From positions 21,439 to 85,438 of the forward strand of contig JAMCQL010000034.1 in NCBI GenBank assembly GCA_023381615.1: 64,000 nt of DNA, given 5' to 3'. The notes under the pieces were generated by a model, which was given only the letters and a program-made list of their open reading frames with translations, did not search any database and was not told the DNA's origin. Shown one piece after another: positions 34,879 through 44,594 of this stretch (the stretch's first letter is position 1; each line of letters begins with the position of its first letter). The stretch is from Bacteroidota bacterium. GTDB lineage: Bacteria; Bacteroidota; Ignavibacteria; Kryptoniales; JAKASW01. The translations under genes were made by a program, and so were the position numbers.

Positions 34879-36645
34879 TTACTTCACATTAAAATATTTT
34901 GCCTCTGGATGATGGACAACTATCGCGGTCGTGCTTTGTTCAGGCACGAGCTGATATTCTTCAGTAAGCGTAACGCCGATTCTTTCCGGACGCAGCAGTT
35001 CGAACAGCTTCGCCTGATCCTCAAGATTCGGACACGCCGGGTAGCCGAAAGAGTAGCGCGATCCTTGGTAGCCCTGCGAAAAAAGTCTTTTGGTTTCCTT
35101 TGCGTCATTGATGTGAATTCCTAATTCCATTCTTACAATTTTGTGCAAGTATTCGGCAAGCGCTTCGGCGCTTTCAACGCTAAGCCCGTGCAAGAAAAGA
35201 TAATCCTGATAATTGCCGGATTCGAAGAGATGCTTCGTGTATTCGCTGGCTTTGGCGCCAATCGTTACGATCTGCGCCTCAATCACATCGAAAACTCCAG
35301 AGCCTGTCGACTTGAAGAAATCGGAGATACAAAGAAACCTATCGCCTTTCTGACGCGGAAATGTGAATCTCACCCACTCGATGAGCTGACTCATCTTCAA
35401 TTCGCCCGGCTTTAGGGTTTTCCACTTTGAGTATAAATCCCGTTCTTCTTTCGGACGATAAATAATCAGATCGTCACCGTCCGATTGACATGGGAAATAT
35501 CCATAAATGACTTTTGGTTCGAAAAGCTTTTCTCTTTTTACCCGCAATTTCAGTTCATCAAGGACCGGATGGATTTCCGATTCCAAAAGTTTATTGTATT
35601 CTTCTTCGGTCTTGCCTTTCTTTGAGAACTGCCACTGTCCTCGGACAAGCGCAACTTCGTTCAAGTATTCCCAAATCTTTTCCACTTTCACATCACTTAC
35701 AACAATACTTCCGTAAAACGGCGGCTGAGGAACCGGAACATCTTTGCTATCCGCCATTAAGATAGCCTGACTGTGCAATTTTATATCAGCATTCTTCGAG
35801 TCTGCGGCTTTCTCTGCTGCTGCGCTCTTTCTGTTTAATTCAAGTGATTTGTTCAGTGATGAAGAAGTCGTGGTGACATCTTTCAATTCCGTAACATCCA
35901 CTTTCCCGGACCGAATGTCTTCCATGAAATGCAGACCATCGAACGCATCGTTCGCATAGGAAAGATAACCTTCGTAGACTCTCCGCAAATCTTGCTCGAC
36001 GTATCTTCGTGTCAAAGCAGCGCCGCCAAGAACCACAGGAATCTTCAGCCCGCGCTGTTCCATCTGCTCCAGATTCTCTTTCATAATAACCGTGGACTTC
36101 ACGAGCAAGCCGCTCATCCCGATTGCATCGGCGGCATTCGCCTCCGCTGCTTCAATGATCTGCTCAATCGGGACTTTTATTCCGAGATTGACCACTTTGT
36201 AGCCGTTGTTGGTCAGAATAATGTCAACGAGATTTTTTCCTATGTCGTGGACGTCCCCCTTCACCGTCGCAAGAACCATAACTCCTTTTTGATTTCCTTC
36301 GACGCGTTCCATATAAGGTTCCAGGAATCCGACAGCCGTTTTCATGGTCTCGGCGGATTGAAGGACGAAGGGAAGCTGCATTTGTCCGCTGCCGAATAAC
36401 TCTCCGACGGTTCTCATCCCATCGAGTAGGACTTCATTTATTAGTTGAAGCGGCGAATATTTTTCGAGCGCTTTTTTCAATTCATCGTCGATTCCGATCT
36501 TGTCTCCGTCGACAATTCGCCGTTTTAATCTCTCCTCCAGAGTCAAAGACTCTGAGCCTTCGTCTTTCTTGGATTGCGCTTTGGCGCCGGCGTAAAAGTT
36601 CATTAACTCGACGAGCGGATCGTAAACACATTTAATCTCGGCCAT
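34879..36645 (-). CDS. metH: methionine synthase, C-terminal half (cobalamin-binding and reactivation domains)
   Basis: 588 residues. N-terminal B12 cap helices (about 20-110: PLQLINEVLLDGMRTVGELFGSGQMQLPFVLQSAETMK), cobalamin-binding domain with the DVHDIGKN ligand motif (near 150) and GMSGLLVKS, and a C-terminal AdoMet-binding reactivation domain (from about 310: YGYFPCQS, GYPACPNLEDQAKLFELL, the RIGVTLTEEYQLVPEQS motif). It carries cobalamin for methyl transfer from methyl-THF to homocysteine. The other half is encoded 2 nt upstream as a separate protein. Split MetH is known in some lineages; here the break lies between the pterin-binding and cap domains. Confidence 0.93.
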   Translation of the reverse strand: MAEIKCVYDPLVELMNFYAGAKAQSKKDEGSESLTLEERLKRRIVDGDKIGIDDELKKALEKYSPLQLINEVLLDGMRTVGELFGSGQMQLPFVLQSAETMKTAVGFLEPYMERVEGNQKGVMVLATVKGDVHDIGKNLVDIILTNNGYKVVNLGIKVPIEQIIEAAEANAADAIGMSGLLVKSTVIMKENLEQMEQRGLKIPVVLGGAALTRRYVEQDLRRVYEGYLSYANDAFDGLHFMEDIRSGKVDVTELKDVTTTSSSLNKSLELNRKSAAAEKAADSKNADIKLHSQAILMADSKDVPVPQPPFYGSIVVSDVKVEKIWEYLNEVALVRGQWQFSKKGKTEEEYNKLLESEIHPVLDELKLRVKREKLFEPKVIYGYFPCQSDGDDLIIYRPKEERDLYSKWKTLKPGELKMSQLIEWVRFTFPRQKGDRFLCISDFFKSTGSGVFDVIEAQIVTIGAKASEYTKHLFESGNYQDYLFLHGLSVESAEALAEYLHKIVRMELGIHINDAKETKRLFSQGYQGSRYSFGYPACPNLEDQAKLFELLRPERIGVTLTEEYQLVPEQSTTAIVVHHPEAKYFNVK

Positions 36646-36647
36646 GG

Positions 36648-38477
36648 TTAGTTCCCCGCCGTCTCGAATTTTCTCTCGTCGAAAATCAATTCCTTGCAGA
36701 GCTCCCTGCCGTGTTCGTCGATCTTGTATAAAGGCATGATCTTCTGCGCGTTTACGATGGCGAGGTCAAGCCCGGACTCAATGGCATAATGGAGAAAAAC
36801 GGAATTCAGAACATTTCTCGTATGAATATTCAAACCGAAGGAGGCGTTGGAGACTCCAAGCAGAGTGTATGATTTCGGAAACGCTTGCTTGATCATCTTT
36901 ATAGCTTCGATCGTCTCGATTCCGGCCTTGCGGAATTCTTCATCGCCCGAGCCGAGCGTGAAAGTCAGTGTATCGAAGATCAGGTCTTCCTCGCGCAGAC
37001 GATATTTGTCGATGGCCAGATCGTGAATTCGCTTTGCCACCTCAAATTTTTTCTCGCGAGTTTTCGCCATTCCCGTCTCGTCGATGGTCAGTGCGATGAC
37101 AGCGGCGCCATATTTTTTACAGAGAGGCAGAACTCGCCGCAATCTTTCCTCGCCGTCTTCGAGGTTGATCGAATTGACAATCGCTTTGCCCGCATATCGC
37201 TTCAGCGCTTCTTCAATGACCGGATATTCCGTCGAGTCGATCATCAAAGGGAGCGCGACTTGCGTGTTGAATCTTTTCATCACTTCTTTGATGTCGCGGA
37301 TTTCGTCCCTGCCGACATAAGCCACACACAGATCGAGAATATGCGCCCCTTCTTTCATCTGCTCCTTTGCAAGCTGAACCATAGCGTCGTAATCTTCTGC
37401 GAGAAGAAGCTCTTTGAATTTCTTCGAGCCGTTTGCGTTGCACCTTTCGCCGACGATTACGGGCGGGGGATCGAGATGAAGCGCAACGCTCGAATAGATC
37501 GACGAAACAGATGGCGTATATGAAAACTCTCTCTTCTTTGGTTTAGTCTCTGCTGCAATTCTAACGAGACGGGAAATGTGATCAGGCGTTGTGCCGCAGC
37601 AGCCGCCAATTATGCTGACGCCGAACTCCGTTACGTATCTCTTCATCCAGAACTCGAGTTCGTCCGGCGTTAAGCGATAGCAAGCTTGTCCGCCGACATT
37701 TTCCGGAATTCCTGCGTTTGGCATCACGAAAACCGGCTTGGGAGAATTCTCGCAAAGATACCGAACGTTCTCTTCCATCTCCTTCGGACCGGTTGCGCAA
37801 TTGATTCCAAAAACCGTTACGATATCATAAGGTTCTATCGTGGTAAGCGCAGCAGAAATTTCCGTTCCCATCAACATCGTGCCCATGGTCTCAATCGTGA
37901 TCGAAACGATGACGGCAACTTCCATCTTTCTTTCTTCAAAGAATTCTTGCATCGCAGCTAACGCCGCTTTGACCTGGAGGAGATCCTGGCAAGTCTCCAA
38001 GACGAGAATGTCAACTCCGCCGTCGACCAAGCCTTTCACCTGCTCTTTGTAAGAATCGCGCATCGCATCGAATTCAATGTGACCGAGCGAAGGAAGCTTT
38101 GTCGTCGGTCCCATCGACCCTGCAGCATAACGGCGCCTTTCGGGAGTCGAAAATTCATCCGCAACTTTACGCGCTATCTCGGCAGCACGTTTATTTATCT
38201 CATAAGACTTATCGGCGAGACCATATTCTCCGAGCACAACGGAAGTCGCACCGAAAGAGTTTGTTTCAATTATGTCTACACCGACTTCAAGAAATCCTCG
38301 GTGAACCTTTTCTGTGGCGTCAGGTTTAGTCAGGTTTAAATACTCATTGCAGCCCAAGAAAGCTTCGCCTCCGAAATCCGCCGCGGTGAGATCTTGAAGC
38401 TGGAGATTTGTACCCGTTGCGCCATCGAATACAAGTATTCTATTTTCTAAAATTTCAAGAAGTTCTTTGCCGGTCAT
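36648..38477 (-). CDS. metH: methionine synthase, N-terminal half (homocysteine and methyl-THF domains)
   Basis: 609 residues. Homocysteine S-methyltransferase barrel (about 1-310) with zinc-ligand Cys in FGINCATGP and GGCCGTTPDH, followed by a pterin-binding barrel (about 335-600: IVGERCNANGSKKFKELL, HILDLCVAYVGRDE, LPLMIDSTEYPVIEEAL, NSINLEDGE, LGVSNASFGL). It needs the cobalamin subunit encoded 2 nt downstream to act. No Shine-Dalgarno sequence is visible before the ATG at 38477, and I see no recognisable cobalamin or SAM riboswitch in the leader. Confidence 0.93.
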   Translation of the reverse strand: MTGKELLEILENRILVFDGATGTNLQLQDLTAADFGGEAFLGCNEYLNLTKPDATEKVHRGFLEVGVDIIETNSFGATSVVLGEYGLADKSYEINKRAAEIARKVADEFSTPERRRYAAGSMGPTTKLPSLGHIEFDAMRDSYKEQVKGLVDGGVDILVLETCQDLLQVKAALAAMQEFFEERKMEVAVIVSITIETMGTMLMGTEISAALTTIEPYDIVTVFGINCATGPKEMEENVRYLCENSPKPVFVMPNAGIPENVGGQACYRLTPDELEFWMKRYVTEFGVSIIGGCCGTTPDHISRLVRIAAETKPKKREFSYTPSVSSIYSSVALHLDPPPVIVGERCNANGSKKFKELLLAEDYDAMVQLAKEQMKEGAHILDLCVAYVGRDEIRDIKEVMKRFNTQVALPLMIDSTEYPVIEEALKRYAGKAIVNSINLEDGEERLRRVLPLCKKYGAAVIALTIDETGMAKTREKKFEVAKRIHDLAIDKYRLREEDLIFDTLTFTLGSGDEEFRKAGIETIEAIKMIKQAFPKSYTLLGVSNASFGLNIHTRNVLNSVFLHYAIESGLDLAIVNAQKIMPLYKIDEHGRELCKELIFDERKFETAGN

Positions 38478-38885
38478 AACATTCGATTTTTGTTTAATTT
38501 AGCTGTGCCGAGGGGAAATTCAAACTATATGATGAATGCGAAAAAAATCAGCCATCACCATTCGGCGATTGACAAACGAGGCTCACAATTCGTATTAATC
38601 TCTTAGCAGTTCATTTTGTGTAATAAAAGCAAAAATATTTTAACCGCAGAGGACGCGGAGACACGCAAAGACAATTGATTGGAAAATGCTGGGATCATTT
38701 ATTCCCTTGGCGGATCGTGGCGATCTTCAAGGTCTTCTTGTTTTGACACTCCAAGGAGAAGTTGTAGTAAAAAGCTCAAACTGGAACGCTCAGAGCAACC
38801 AAAGCCGACCTGTACGCTTCCAAATCCGTTTGAACTAAATAAGTAACTACATAACTACAGAAGCTGGAATCAAATAAACCCTGTC
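38478..38885. other. 408-nt gap between the APC permease and metH genes
   Basis: No gene or RNA structure could be recognised. It holds an isolated copy of the CGCAGAGGACGCGGAG-type repeat arm (38642-38672), similar to arms at 8074-8185. A promoter for metH must lie near 38500-38600, but no clear boxes are visible. Confidence 0.5.
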
Positions 38886-40268
38886 TTAGCTTCGCGATTC
38901 AGCCAATACCTCTTTATCAGGTTTTTCAAGTGGACCAAACGGCCATTCGCTCCTTTTCTTGGCCCAGAAGAGAAAGAAGATGCCTCCGACCGCGAGCCAG
39001 ACAAGCCCAAGTGCAATCGCACTTATCCCGGATGAAATAAATATAAGACTGAATCCTATGAATGCAAGGATGGACGGGACGGGATACAACCACATTTTAA
39101 ATGGTCTCGCCATCTCAGGCCTCGTGCGGCGAAGAACTGTCAATCCGATAATCTGTCCTATGAATTGGATAAGTATCCTGCTTGAAACCGCGGCGGCAAT
39201 AATGAAATCGAGATTGAAAAGGCATGCGACGGCTGTAATTCCTCCGACGAGCAAAAGCGAATAATGTGGAAAGTGTTTCTTCGGATGGACTGCCGACAGC
39301 CAGTTGAAAAAGAATCCGTCCCGCGACGCAGCAAACGGCAATCTTGAATAGCTCATCATTAACGCATAGATGGAACCGTAAGCAGTTATCGCGACAAGAA
39401 TGCTCATCACTGATGCAGGAACAAAGCCGTAGAACTTCATCACAAGGTCAGTCGCTATGTGCTTTGATGATGCGATCTCACGCCACGGCATCGTACCAAG
39501 AATTGAGAAATTCATAAAAGCATACAGGATCGTGACTGCAATAACCGAGATGAATATCGCGCGCGGAAAAACGTAACCGGAATTTTTCACTTCCTCTTCC
39601 ATATAGCAAATGTTATAGTAGCCCATCAGATCATAGATTGCTATCAGTGTTGCTCCGCCCAAACCCATTACAAAACCCCAGGAGAACGTGACCCAACTCT
39701 TCGGAAAAGAGAAAGCATATTCGGGATGGAAATGTGTCGCACTGGTTACGATTGTCAACCCAACCGTTACCAGCATGAAAGCCCAAAGAATGACGGTAAC
39801 TGTTCCTGCGAACTTGACTTTATTGTAATGAAGCACGATGGTGACAATTCCAAAAAAGAATGCAAGAAGCCTTAGCTCAGCAGCGCTGAAATGTGGCAGC
39901 AAGAATGAGAGGTACTCGACCATACCAACGATGCCGGAAGCAATTTCAAAAGGCCCGCTCAAAAGAAAAGTCCAGATAAACAAGAACGCGATCATTTTGC
40001 CGACGAATTGCTTATACGCCTCGCGCAAATAAACATACGACCCGCCTTCACCCTTAATGGATGTGCTGAGTTCCGCCCACACCTGCCCGTCCGATATCGC
40101 TATCAGCGCGCCGACTATCCATCCAATCATAGCCTGCGGGCCGCCCATTGCTGAAATGATGAGTGGAATTGTGATGAAGGGACCAATGCCTACCATCGTT
40201 GCCATGTTGGAAGCTGTCGCGTGAAGCAGTCCCAAGCTTCGCTCAAGATTTGTTCTCGGTTCAGACAT
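38886..40268 (-). CDS. APC-superfamily amino acid permease
   Basis: 460 residues with about twelve hydrophobic helices. The start LGLLHATASNMATMVGIGPFITIPLII carries the family's helix-1 break (GIGPF, Gly-rich), then GGSYVYLREAYKQFVGK in helix 3, typical of the APA/LAT branch. It should import or exchange amino acids across the inner membrane by proton or antiport coupling; specificity is not evident. Monocistronic, with gaps of 290 and 408 nt on either side. Confidence 0.9.
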   Translation of the reverse strand: MSEPRTNLERSLGLLHATASNMATMVGIGPFITIPLIISAMGGPQAMIGWIVGALIAISDGQVWAELSTSIKGEGGSYVYLREAYKQFVGKMIAFLFIWTFLLSGPFEIASGIVGMVEYLSFLLPHFSAAELRLLAFFFGIVTIVLHYNKVKFAGTVTVILWAFMLVTVGLTIVTSATHFHPEYAFSFPKSWVTFSWGFVMGLGGATLIAIYDLMGYYNICYMEEEVKNSGYVFPRAIFISVIAVTILYAFMNFSILGTMPWREIASSKHIATDLVMKFYGFVPASVMSILVAITAYGSIYALMMSYSRLPFAASRDGFFFNWLSAVHPKKHFPHYSLLLVGGITAVACLFNLDFIIAAAVSSRILIQFIGQIIGLTVLRRTRPEMARPFKMWLYPVPSILAFIGFSLIFISSGISAIALGLVWLAVGGIFFLFWAKKRSEWPFGPLEKPDKEVLAESRS

Positions 40269-40341
40269 GTCGGCTGTTTTTCATTCTTAAGAGATTTTCA
40301 AATTGGCTTGCAGAAAACATTTCCATGCAAGTAAATGATTA

Positions 40342-40464
40342 CCGCCATAGGTGGCGGCTTTCTTTCCCGCAGGATCCCGACCTTGTCGGGACAACCCCCT
40401 CTTTTTCTCCCCCTTGGCAAGGGAGAGACGTCCCGTCCCGACTTTGTCGGGAGACGGTGGGGGT
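40342..40464. repeat. compound palindromic repeat in the gap 40269-40558
   Basis: In order: CCGCC/GGCGG (40342-40357); CCCGAC-CTT-GTCGGG (40376-40390); CCCTTG/CAAGGG inside TCTCC/AGAGA flanks (about 40406-40428); CCCGAC-TTT-GTCGGG (40437-40451); the set is bounded by ACCCCC (40394-40399) and GGGGGT (40459-40464). Same motif family as 7970-7990 and as the in-gene element 11869-11978. No gene here. Confidence 0.8.
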
Positions 40465-40558
40465 CAATAAACCGGCGAAGCCATTCGGACATAACCACCG
40501 TCACAGAATGCGTGGTTTCCATTTCACTAAAGTAATAACGCACTCAAAGAGATTTTAT

Positions 40559-43291
40559 TTATTTGCTCGGAGAAACATAATACTCCGGCACATTCCAACC
40601 GGCAACTCTGAGAATTGGCGCTTTGCCATCCATATCTTGCTTCCAAAAATATCCTCGAATGGTTCTTTCTTCGCCGGGAAGAAGCGAGAAATAATTGTCA
40701 TCCAAAAATATCGGCAAAATGGACTCCTCCTGTTTACCTTTTACCACGGCCAGAGAGATTTGAAATGCGAGATGAGAAGAAGAATTCTTGACATGAATAT
40801 CAAAATACTCCCGCTTCGGGCGTTCCGTGAGATTCCACTTTGCCTGAATGTAAGTGTTGGGAAGAGCGTTCAGTTCCGTCAGGTCGGCATATTCCTTCTC
40901 AGGCGTAACATACCAGGTCGTTTTAGTTGTGTCGAGCATGTCCGGCTTCGTCGACAGGACATAGAAATTCGTATTGACAAGTTTTTTATCGCGACTAAAA
41001 AGCTTCAGTTCAACAAAATATGTCTTGCTCAAATCGTTCAGCGAAGGAATCGCAATCAACTGTTCGCTGCGATTAGAATGGATGTCAAACATTTTCTTCT
41101 GCGCGAATTGTTCCGACATGTCAAAATTCAGAACTCGCACAGAAGCGGTCAGCTCTTTATGTACCTTGAGAGTGTTGTTGACGACGTCAACTGCGTTCGT
41201 ACCATAATTGTAAAGAATGTGAAGCGGCTCGCAAGCTTTGCGGGCGCCGTAGAATGCGCCATTGGGCATCAAGTAGTAATCGAACAACTGCCACCACAAC
41301 TTTGGCCATGCAGCATTGTACATCCATTGGATTATCCCCGTCGCGGTATATCGGTTCGTCTCAAAAGCCTCAAACATCGCTCTCATCCCTTCGTAGTTCA
41401 GGAACTGAGCTTTCCTTTCATAGTCATTTAAACTCACCGGCTTCCCCAAACGATTTTCCATCGCCTCATTATATCTTGTCAAATTATGAAACATCCCGCG
41501 GCTGCAATGATAATACCAATCGCTGCTAATAGGCCAGAGCGAATCAGCCGGCATCATCTTTCGCAGACTTTCAATCGGCGGCACTTGAGGCCCGGGACCT
41601 GTCTCTGTGTTAAATCCGAATGCGCCGCCGTTCTCCTTGTCCACATACCAATATGAAGGCGGGACATAGTCGTAAGGTCCATTCATCTTGACTCCCGTCG
41701 GACCGGAGATCTGGCTTGTGTGTCCTTTTGCCGAAGCCAGAGACGGCCTCGTTGAATCATATTTAGAAAGTATCCGAAGATATTCTTTTTCAAGCTCCGG
41801 CCTCGGAAGTTTGTCACTCCCATACAACCAAAGGAAAATACTCGGATGGTTTCTTAACCATTTCACCTGATCTTTCCATGACTCAGCGGCTAACTTCATG
41901 TCCTCCGATGATTTTATTCCGCCGAACTCGTCCGCCTCCTTGCCGAACACATCCTGCCATTCCCATTGGGCACTCCAGCCAACCATGATAAGAATGCCCT
42001 TTTCATCGCACAGGTTATAAATGTCCTGACTCTCTCCCCAGAATCCTTCCATCCTGATCGTGTTGAGATTCATTTGCCGCGCATAGTTGATTTGCGCTTC
42101 CAAATTCTCGTGGGAATTATCGAGCAGCAGATGATCTGTCCAGCCGCCGCCGCGTATCAAAATCTTTTCCCCATTCAACTTATAGCCGCGATATCCCTCG
42201 GGAGTAAAATATTCCGAAATTGTCCTGATACCGAACTTCAACTCTCTCGAATCAGACACAAGTTTCTTCGATCGAAATTCTAATTTAAGATCATACAATG
42301 ACGGCTTGCCAAGGTCATGCGTCCACCACACTCGAGGGTTTCGGATGTTCAATTGCTTATAATTCTCAGGAGTGAACTTCACAAACTTCTTTTCGTGTGC
42401 ACCGAGAACTACACTCTTGTCAAACGTAATCGAACCCACCTTTCCAATCAGGACTCCGGAAACAGCGTGCCCGGTATTGTTTTGAATCTCCGTAGAAATC
42501 TCAAGGTTCGCTTCCTTTAGAGTCACGGTGTCTAAGGTTGCCACGACGAAAGGAGAATTGATCGAAACATCTCCTGCTAATCTTAGCTCACAAGTCCGCC
42601 ACAGACCCATGTTCCGATCGGGAGATTTGGGATTCCAATCGACAAAGCCCATCGTGAGACTTCCGGGTGTCGGAGGAAAAACTTCTACCGCAACGGCGTT
42701 CCTTTCGCCAAGTCTTGCAAATGGACTGACGTCTATCTTGAAACGACGAAACCCACCCAAAGTCGTATCCGATGCCGCTACCAAGTTTCCATTGAACCAC
42801 ACGTTCGCCCGATAGTTAATTCCGTCGAACACCAACTCAACCGTACGATTGCCCTTCGCTTTGGGTATCACCAACTCTGTGCGATACCACCAAGGTTTCT
42901 TGAACTGTTCGGTAGGGATCTTTTCGAGATTTTCACCAAAGAAGATGTCTTTGTAAATGCTGTCTTTCACAAGCGAACCCAAAATCGTGGAAGGCACCGT
43001 TGCAGGGTACCAATTCTTGACGTCAAATCCCGGCAGCGATATTGAATCCCCAGACACGCTAATTCTTTCTGACGATTGAATGTACCAATTACTCGGGAGA
43101 GGAATCGTATGATTTGCTGTGACTTGGCCGCGGACGGATCCTGTCAGGACAAAAGATAAAACGACGAACAAAAGTCTTTCACCGTTTTTCCGGTAAAACC
43201 TGTTGGCGGCTGAAGACACTCGCGGAAAAACTTTGAAACAGTCTTTCATTGAGCACATTGTCTTATAATCCCTTGGAAAAATTTTATTCAT
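40559..43291 (-). CDS. secreted GH2 exo-beta-D-glucosaminidase-like glycoside hydrolase
   Basis: 910 residues with an unusually long n-region before the signal core (about 39-55). GH2 domain order: jelly-roll (about 60-240, WYRTELVIP, MGLWRTCELRLAG), Ig-like (about 245-355), TIM barrel (about 360-690), further beta domains to the C-terminus. Candidate acid Asp493 (LYGSDKLP) and nucleophile Glu563 (FNTETGPG) are 70 residues apart, matching the Asp/Glu pair of CsxA exo-glucosaminidases. GH2 beta-mannosidases and galactosidases normally have an Asn-Glu pair instead. It would release GlcN from chitosan-like chains. Start supported by AGGAG. Confidence 0.82.
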   Translation of the reverse strand: MNKIFPRDYKTMCSMKDCFKVFPRVSSAANRFYRKNGERLLFVVLSFVLTGSVRGQVTANHTIPLPSNWYIQSSERISVSGDSISLPGFDVKNWYPATVPSTILGSLVKDSIYKDIFFGENLEKIPTEQFKKPWWYRTELVIPKAKGNRTVELVFDGINYRANVWFNGNLVAASDTTLGGFRRFKIDVSPFARLGERNAVAVEVFPPTPGSLTMGFVDWNPKSPDRNMGLWRTCELRLAGDVSINSPFVVATLDTVTLKEANLEISTEIQNNTGHAVSGVLIGKVGSITFDKSVVLGAHEKKFVKFTPENYKQLNIRNPRVWWTHDLGKPSLYDLKLEFRSKKLVSDSRELKFGIRTISEYFTPEGYRGYKLNGEKILIRGGGWTDHLLLDNSHENLEAQINYARQMNLNTIRMEGFWGESQDIYNLCDEKGILIMVGWSAQWEWQDVFGKEADEFGGIKSSEDMKLAAESWKDQVKWLRNHPSIFLWLYGSDKLPRPELEKEYLRILSKYDSTRPSLASAKGHTSQISGPTGVKMNGPYDYVPPSYWYVDKENGGAFGFNTETGPGPQVPPIESLRKMMPADSLWPISSDWYYHCSRGMFHNLTRYNEAMENRLGKPVSLNDYERKAQFLNYEGMRAMFEAFETNRYTATGIIQWMYNAAWPKLWWQLFDYYLMPNGAFYGARKACEPLHILYNYGTNAVDVVNNTLKVHKELTASVRVLNFDMSEQFAQKKMFDIHSNRSEQLIAIPSLNDLSKTYFVELKLFSRDKKLVNTNFYVLSTKPDMLDTTKTTWYVTPEKEYADLTELNALPNTYIQAKWNLTERPKREYFDIHVKNSSSHLAFQISLAVVKGKQEESILPIFLDDNYFSLLPGEERTIRGYFWKQDMDGKAPILRVAGWNVPEYYVSPSK

Positions 43292-43400
43292 AGAATTTTC
43301 TCCTATCGCAGAAAAAATGTTTGCGATCTGTTTACCACAATTAATTTAAGACCATCTAGGTCAATTAAACACTGTCAAAGATACCTTACCGAAGCCTCTG

Positions 43401-44594
43401 TCACCTGAACACAATCATAGATACAACAACTCCCGCCAGCAGCAGCAAAACCGGATTGATCTTAGTATAGAGAAACAAAACGACCGCTACCAACGCAAAC
43501 AAAGCTGTCTTGTAATCTGTTATACTCGTTCGTCCCAATTGAACAACCACAACCGCAAGCAAACCCAAGAATGAAGCGAGTATTCCCTTCAAAGCAAATT
43601 CCGCCCAACGGCTGTCCTTATATTTCACAAAAGTCTTCGACACGAGCGAGACAAGTATCGTGGACGGAAGAAAAATCGAGAGGGTGGCAGTCAGAGCGCC
43701 GAAAATGCCGGCGACTTTGTATCCGATGAAAGTGGCCGTAATGATAACCGGACCCGGCGTTATTTGTCCCATTACGATTCCGTCGGAAAATTCTTTCGGA
43801 GTAAGCCAGTGATATGTTTGGACAACTTCCTTGTAAATAAATGGAAGCATCGTGTATCCGTTTCCAAATGTCAGCAGTCCGATCTTGAAGAGATTCACGT
43901 CCATAATGGCAACGCTCGGGGCAAAGAAAAAGATAGCGGTGTTTACGACGATCAGACCCGCGATAATCCATACAACCCAAAAATTACTTTTGATATAATC
44001 AAGAATATCTTTTATGCTCGGGAATCGGAAACCGCCTTTCTCCATCACCAACTGCTTCGAGAACACTCCATAAGTCATGGTCATCGCCACACCGACACCA
44101 AGAATGACAGCGATGTTTACGTTCAAGAGAATGAGGCCTGTCGCGACAGCCGCAACAATGAGATAGCGAAAACCCTTCACGCCGGATTTGTAGATGTCAA
44201 TTATGACTTTAACGATGAGAGCGATCATAATTGCGGACAATCCTCTGAGTATATTCTGGATCATGTGAAGTTCGCCGTACTTCATATATAGGAAACTCAG
44301 AATGAGCATCAACAGAAACGACGGCGTTACAAAGAGAAGCATTGCGGCAAATGCGCCGCGCGTTCTTCCGATCAGATAACCGAGATATGAGACGAAGTCA
44401 ACAAACACTGCTCCGGGCATCACCTGCCCGATTGCAATGCCATCGGTGATGTCCCGTTCTTTCATCAAGTGAAGCTTTTCAACAAGCCGCGTCCGCGCCA
44501 TCGAATAAACCATCGGCCCGTATGAAAAACCGAGCAAGAAGAAACTTTTCCAGACTTTATCTGAAGGATCCCGCGGATTGGAAGACTTTTTCAT
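43401..44594 (-). CDS. chrA: two-domain chromate transporter (CHR family)
   Basis: 397 residues: two homologous CHR halves in one chain. Half one: FFLLGFSYGPMVYSMARTRLVEKLHLM, DGIAIGQVMPGAVFVDFVSYLGYLIGRTRGAFAA; half two: FKIGLLTFGNGYTMLPFIYKEVVQTYHWLTPKEFSDGIVMGQITPGPVIITATFIGYKVAGIFGA. The GQ-x-x-PG motifs in each half are characteristic. Members export chromate, though many genomic copies are of unknown substrate. Monocistronic and divergent from the rubrerythrin operon. Confidence 0.9.
   Translation of the reverse strand: MKKSSNPRDPSDKVWKSFFLLGFSYGPMVYSMARTRLVEKLHLMKERDITDGIAIGQVMPGAVFVDFVSYLGYLIGRTRGAFAAMLLFVTPSFLLMLILSFLYMKYGELHMIQNILRGLSAIMIALIVKVIIDIYKSGVKGFRYLIVAAVATGLILLNVNIAVILGVGVAMTMTYGVFSKQLVMEKGGFRFPSIKDILDYIKSNFWVVWIIAGLIVVNTAIFFFAPSVAIMDVNLFKIGLLTFGNGYTMLPFIYKEVVQTYHWLTPKEFSDGIVMGQITPGPVIITATFIGYKVAGIFGALTATLSIFLPSTILVSLVSKTFVKYKDSRWAEFALKGILASFLGLLAVVVVQLGRTSITDYKTALFALVAVVLFLYTKINPVLLLLAGVVVSMIVFR

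Noticed and set aside
38478..38885. Cobalamin or SAM riboswitch in front of metH
   Set aside because: No conserved riboswitch core was recognised on either strand; a covariance-model search would settle it.
40199..41431. A 410-codon plus-strand frame opposite the GH2 gene
   Set aside because: It crosses the repeat cluster and the antisense of the GH2 gene, with no recognisable motif or start signal.
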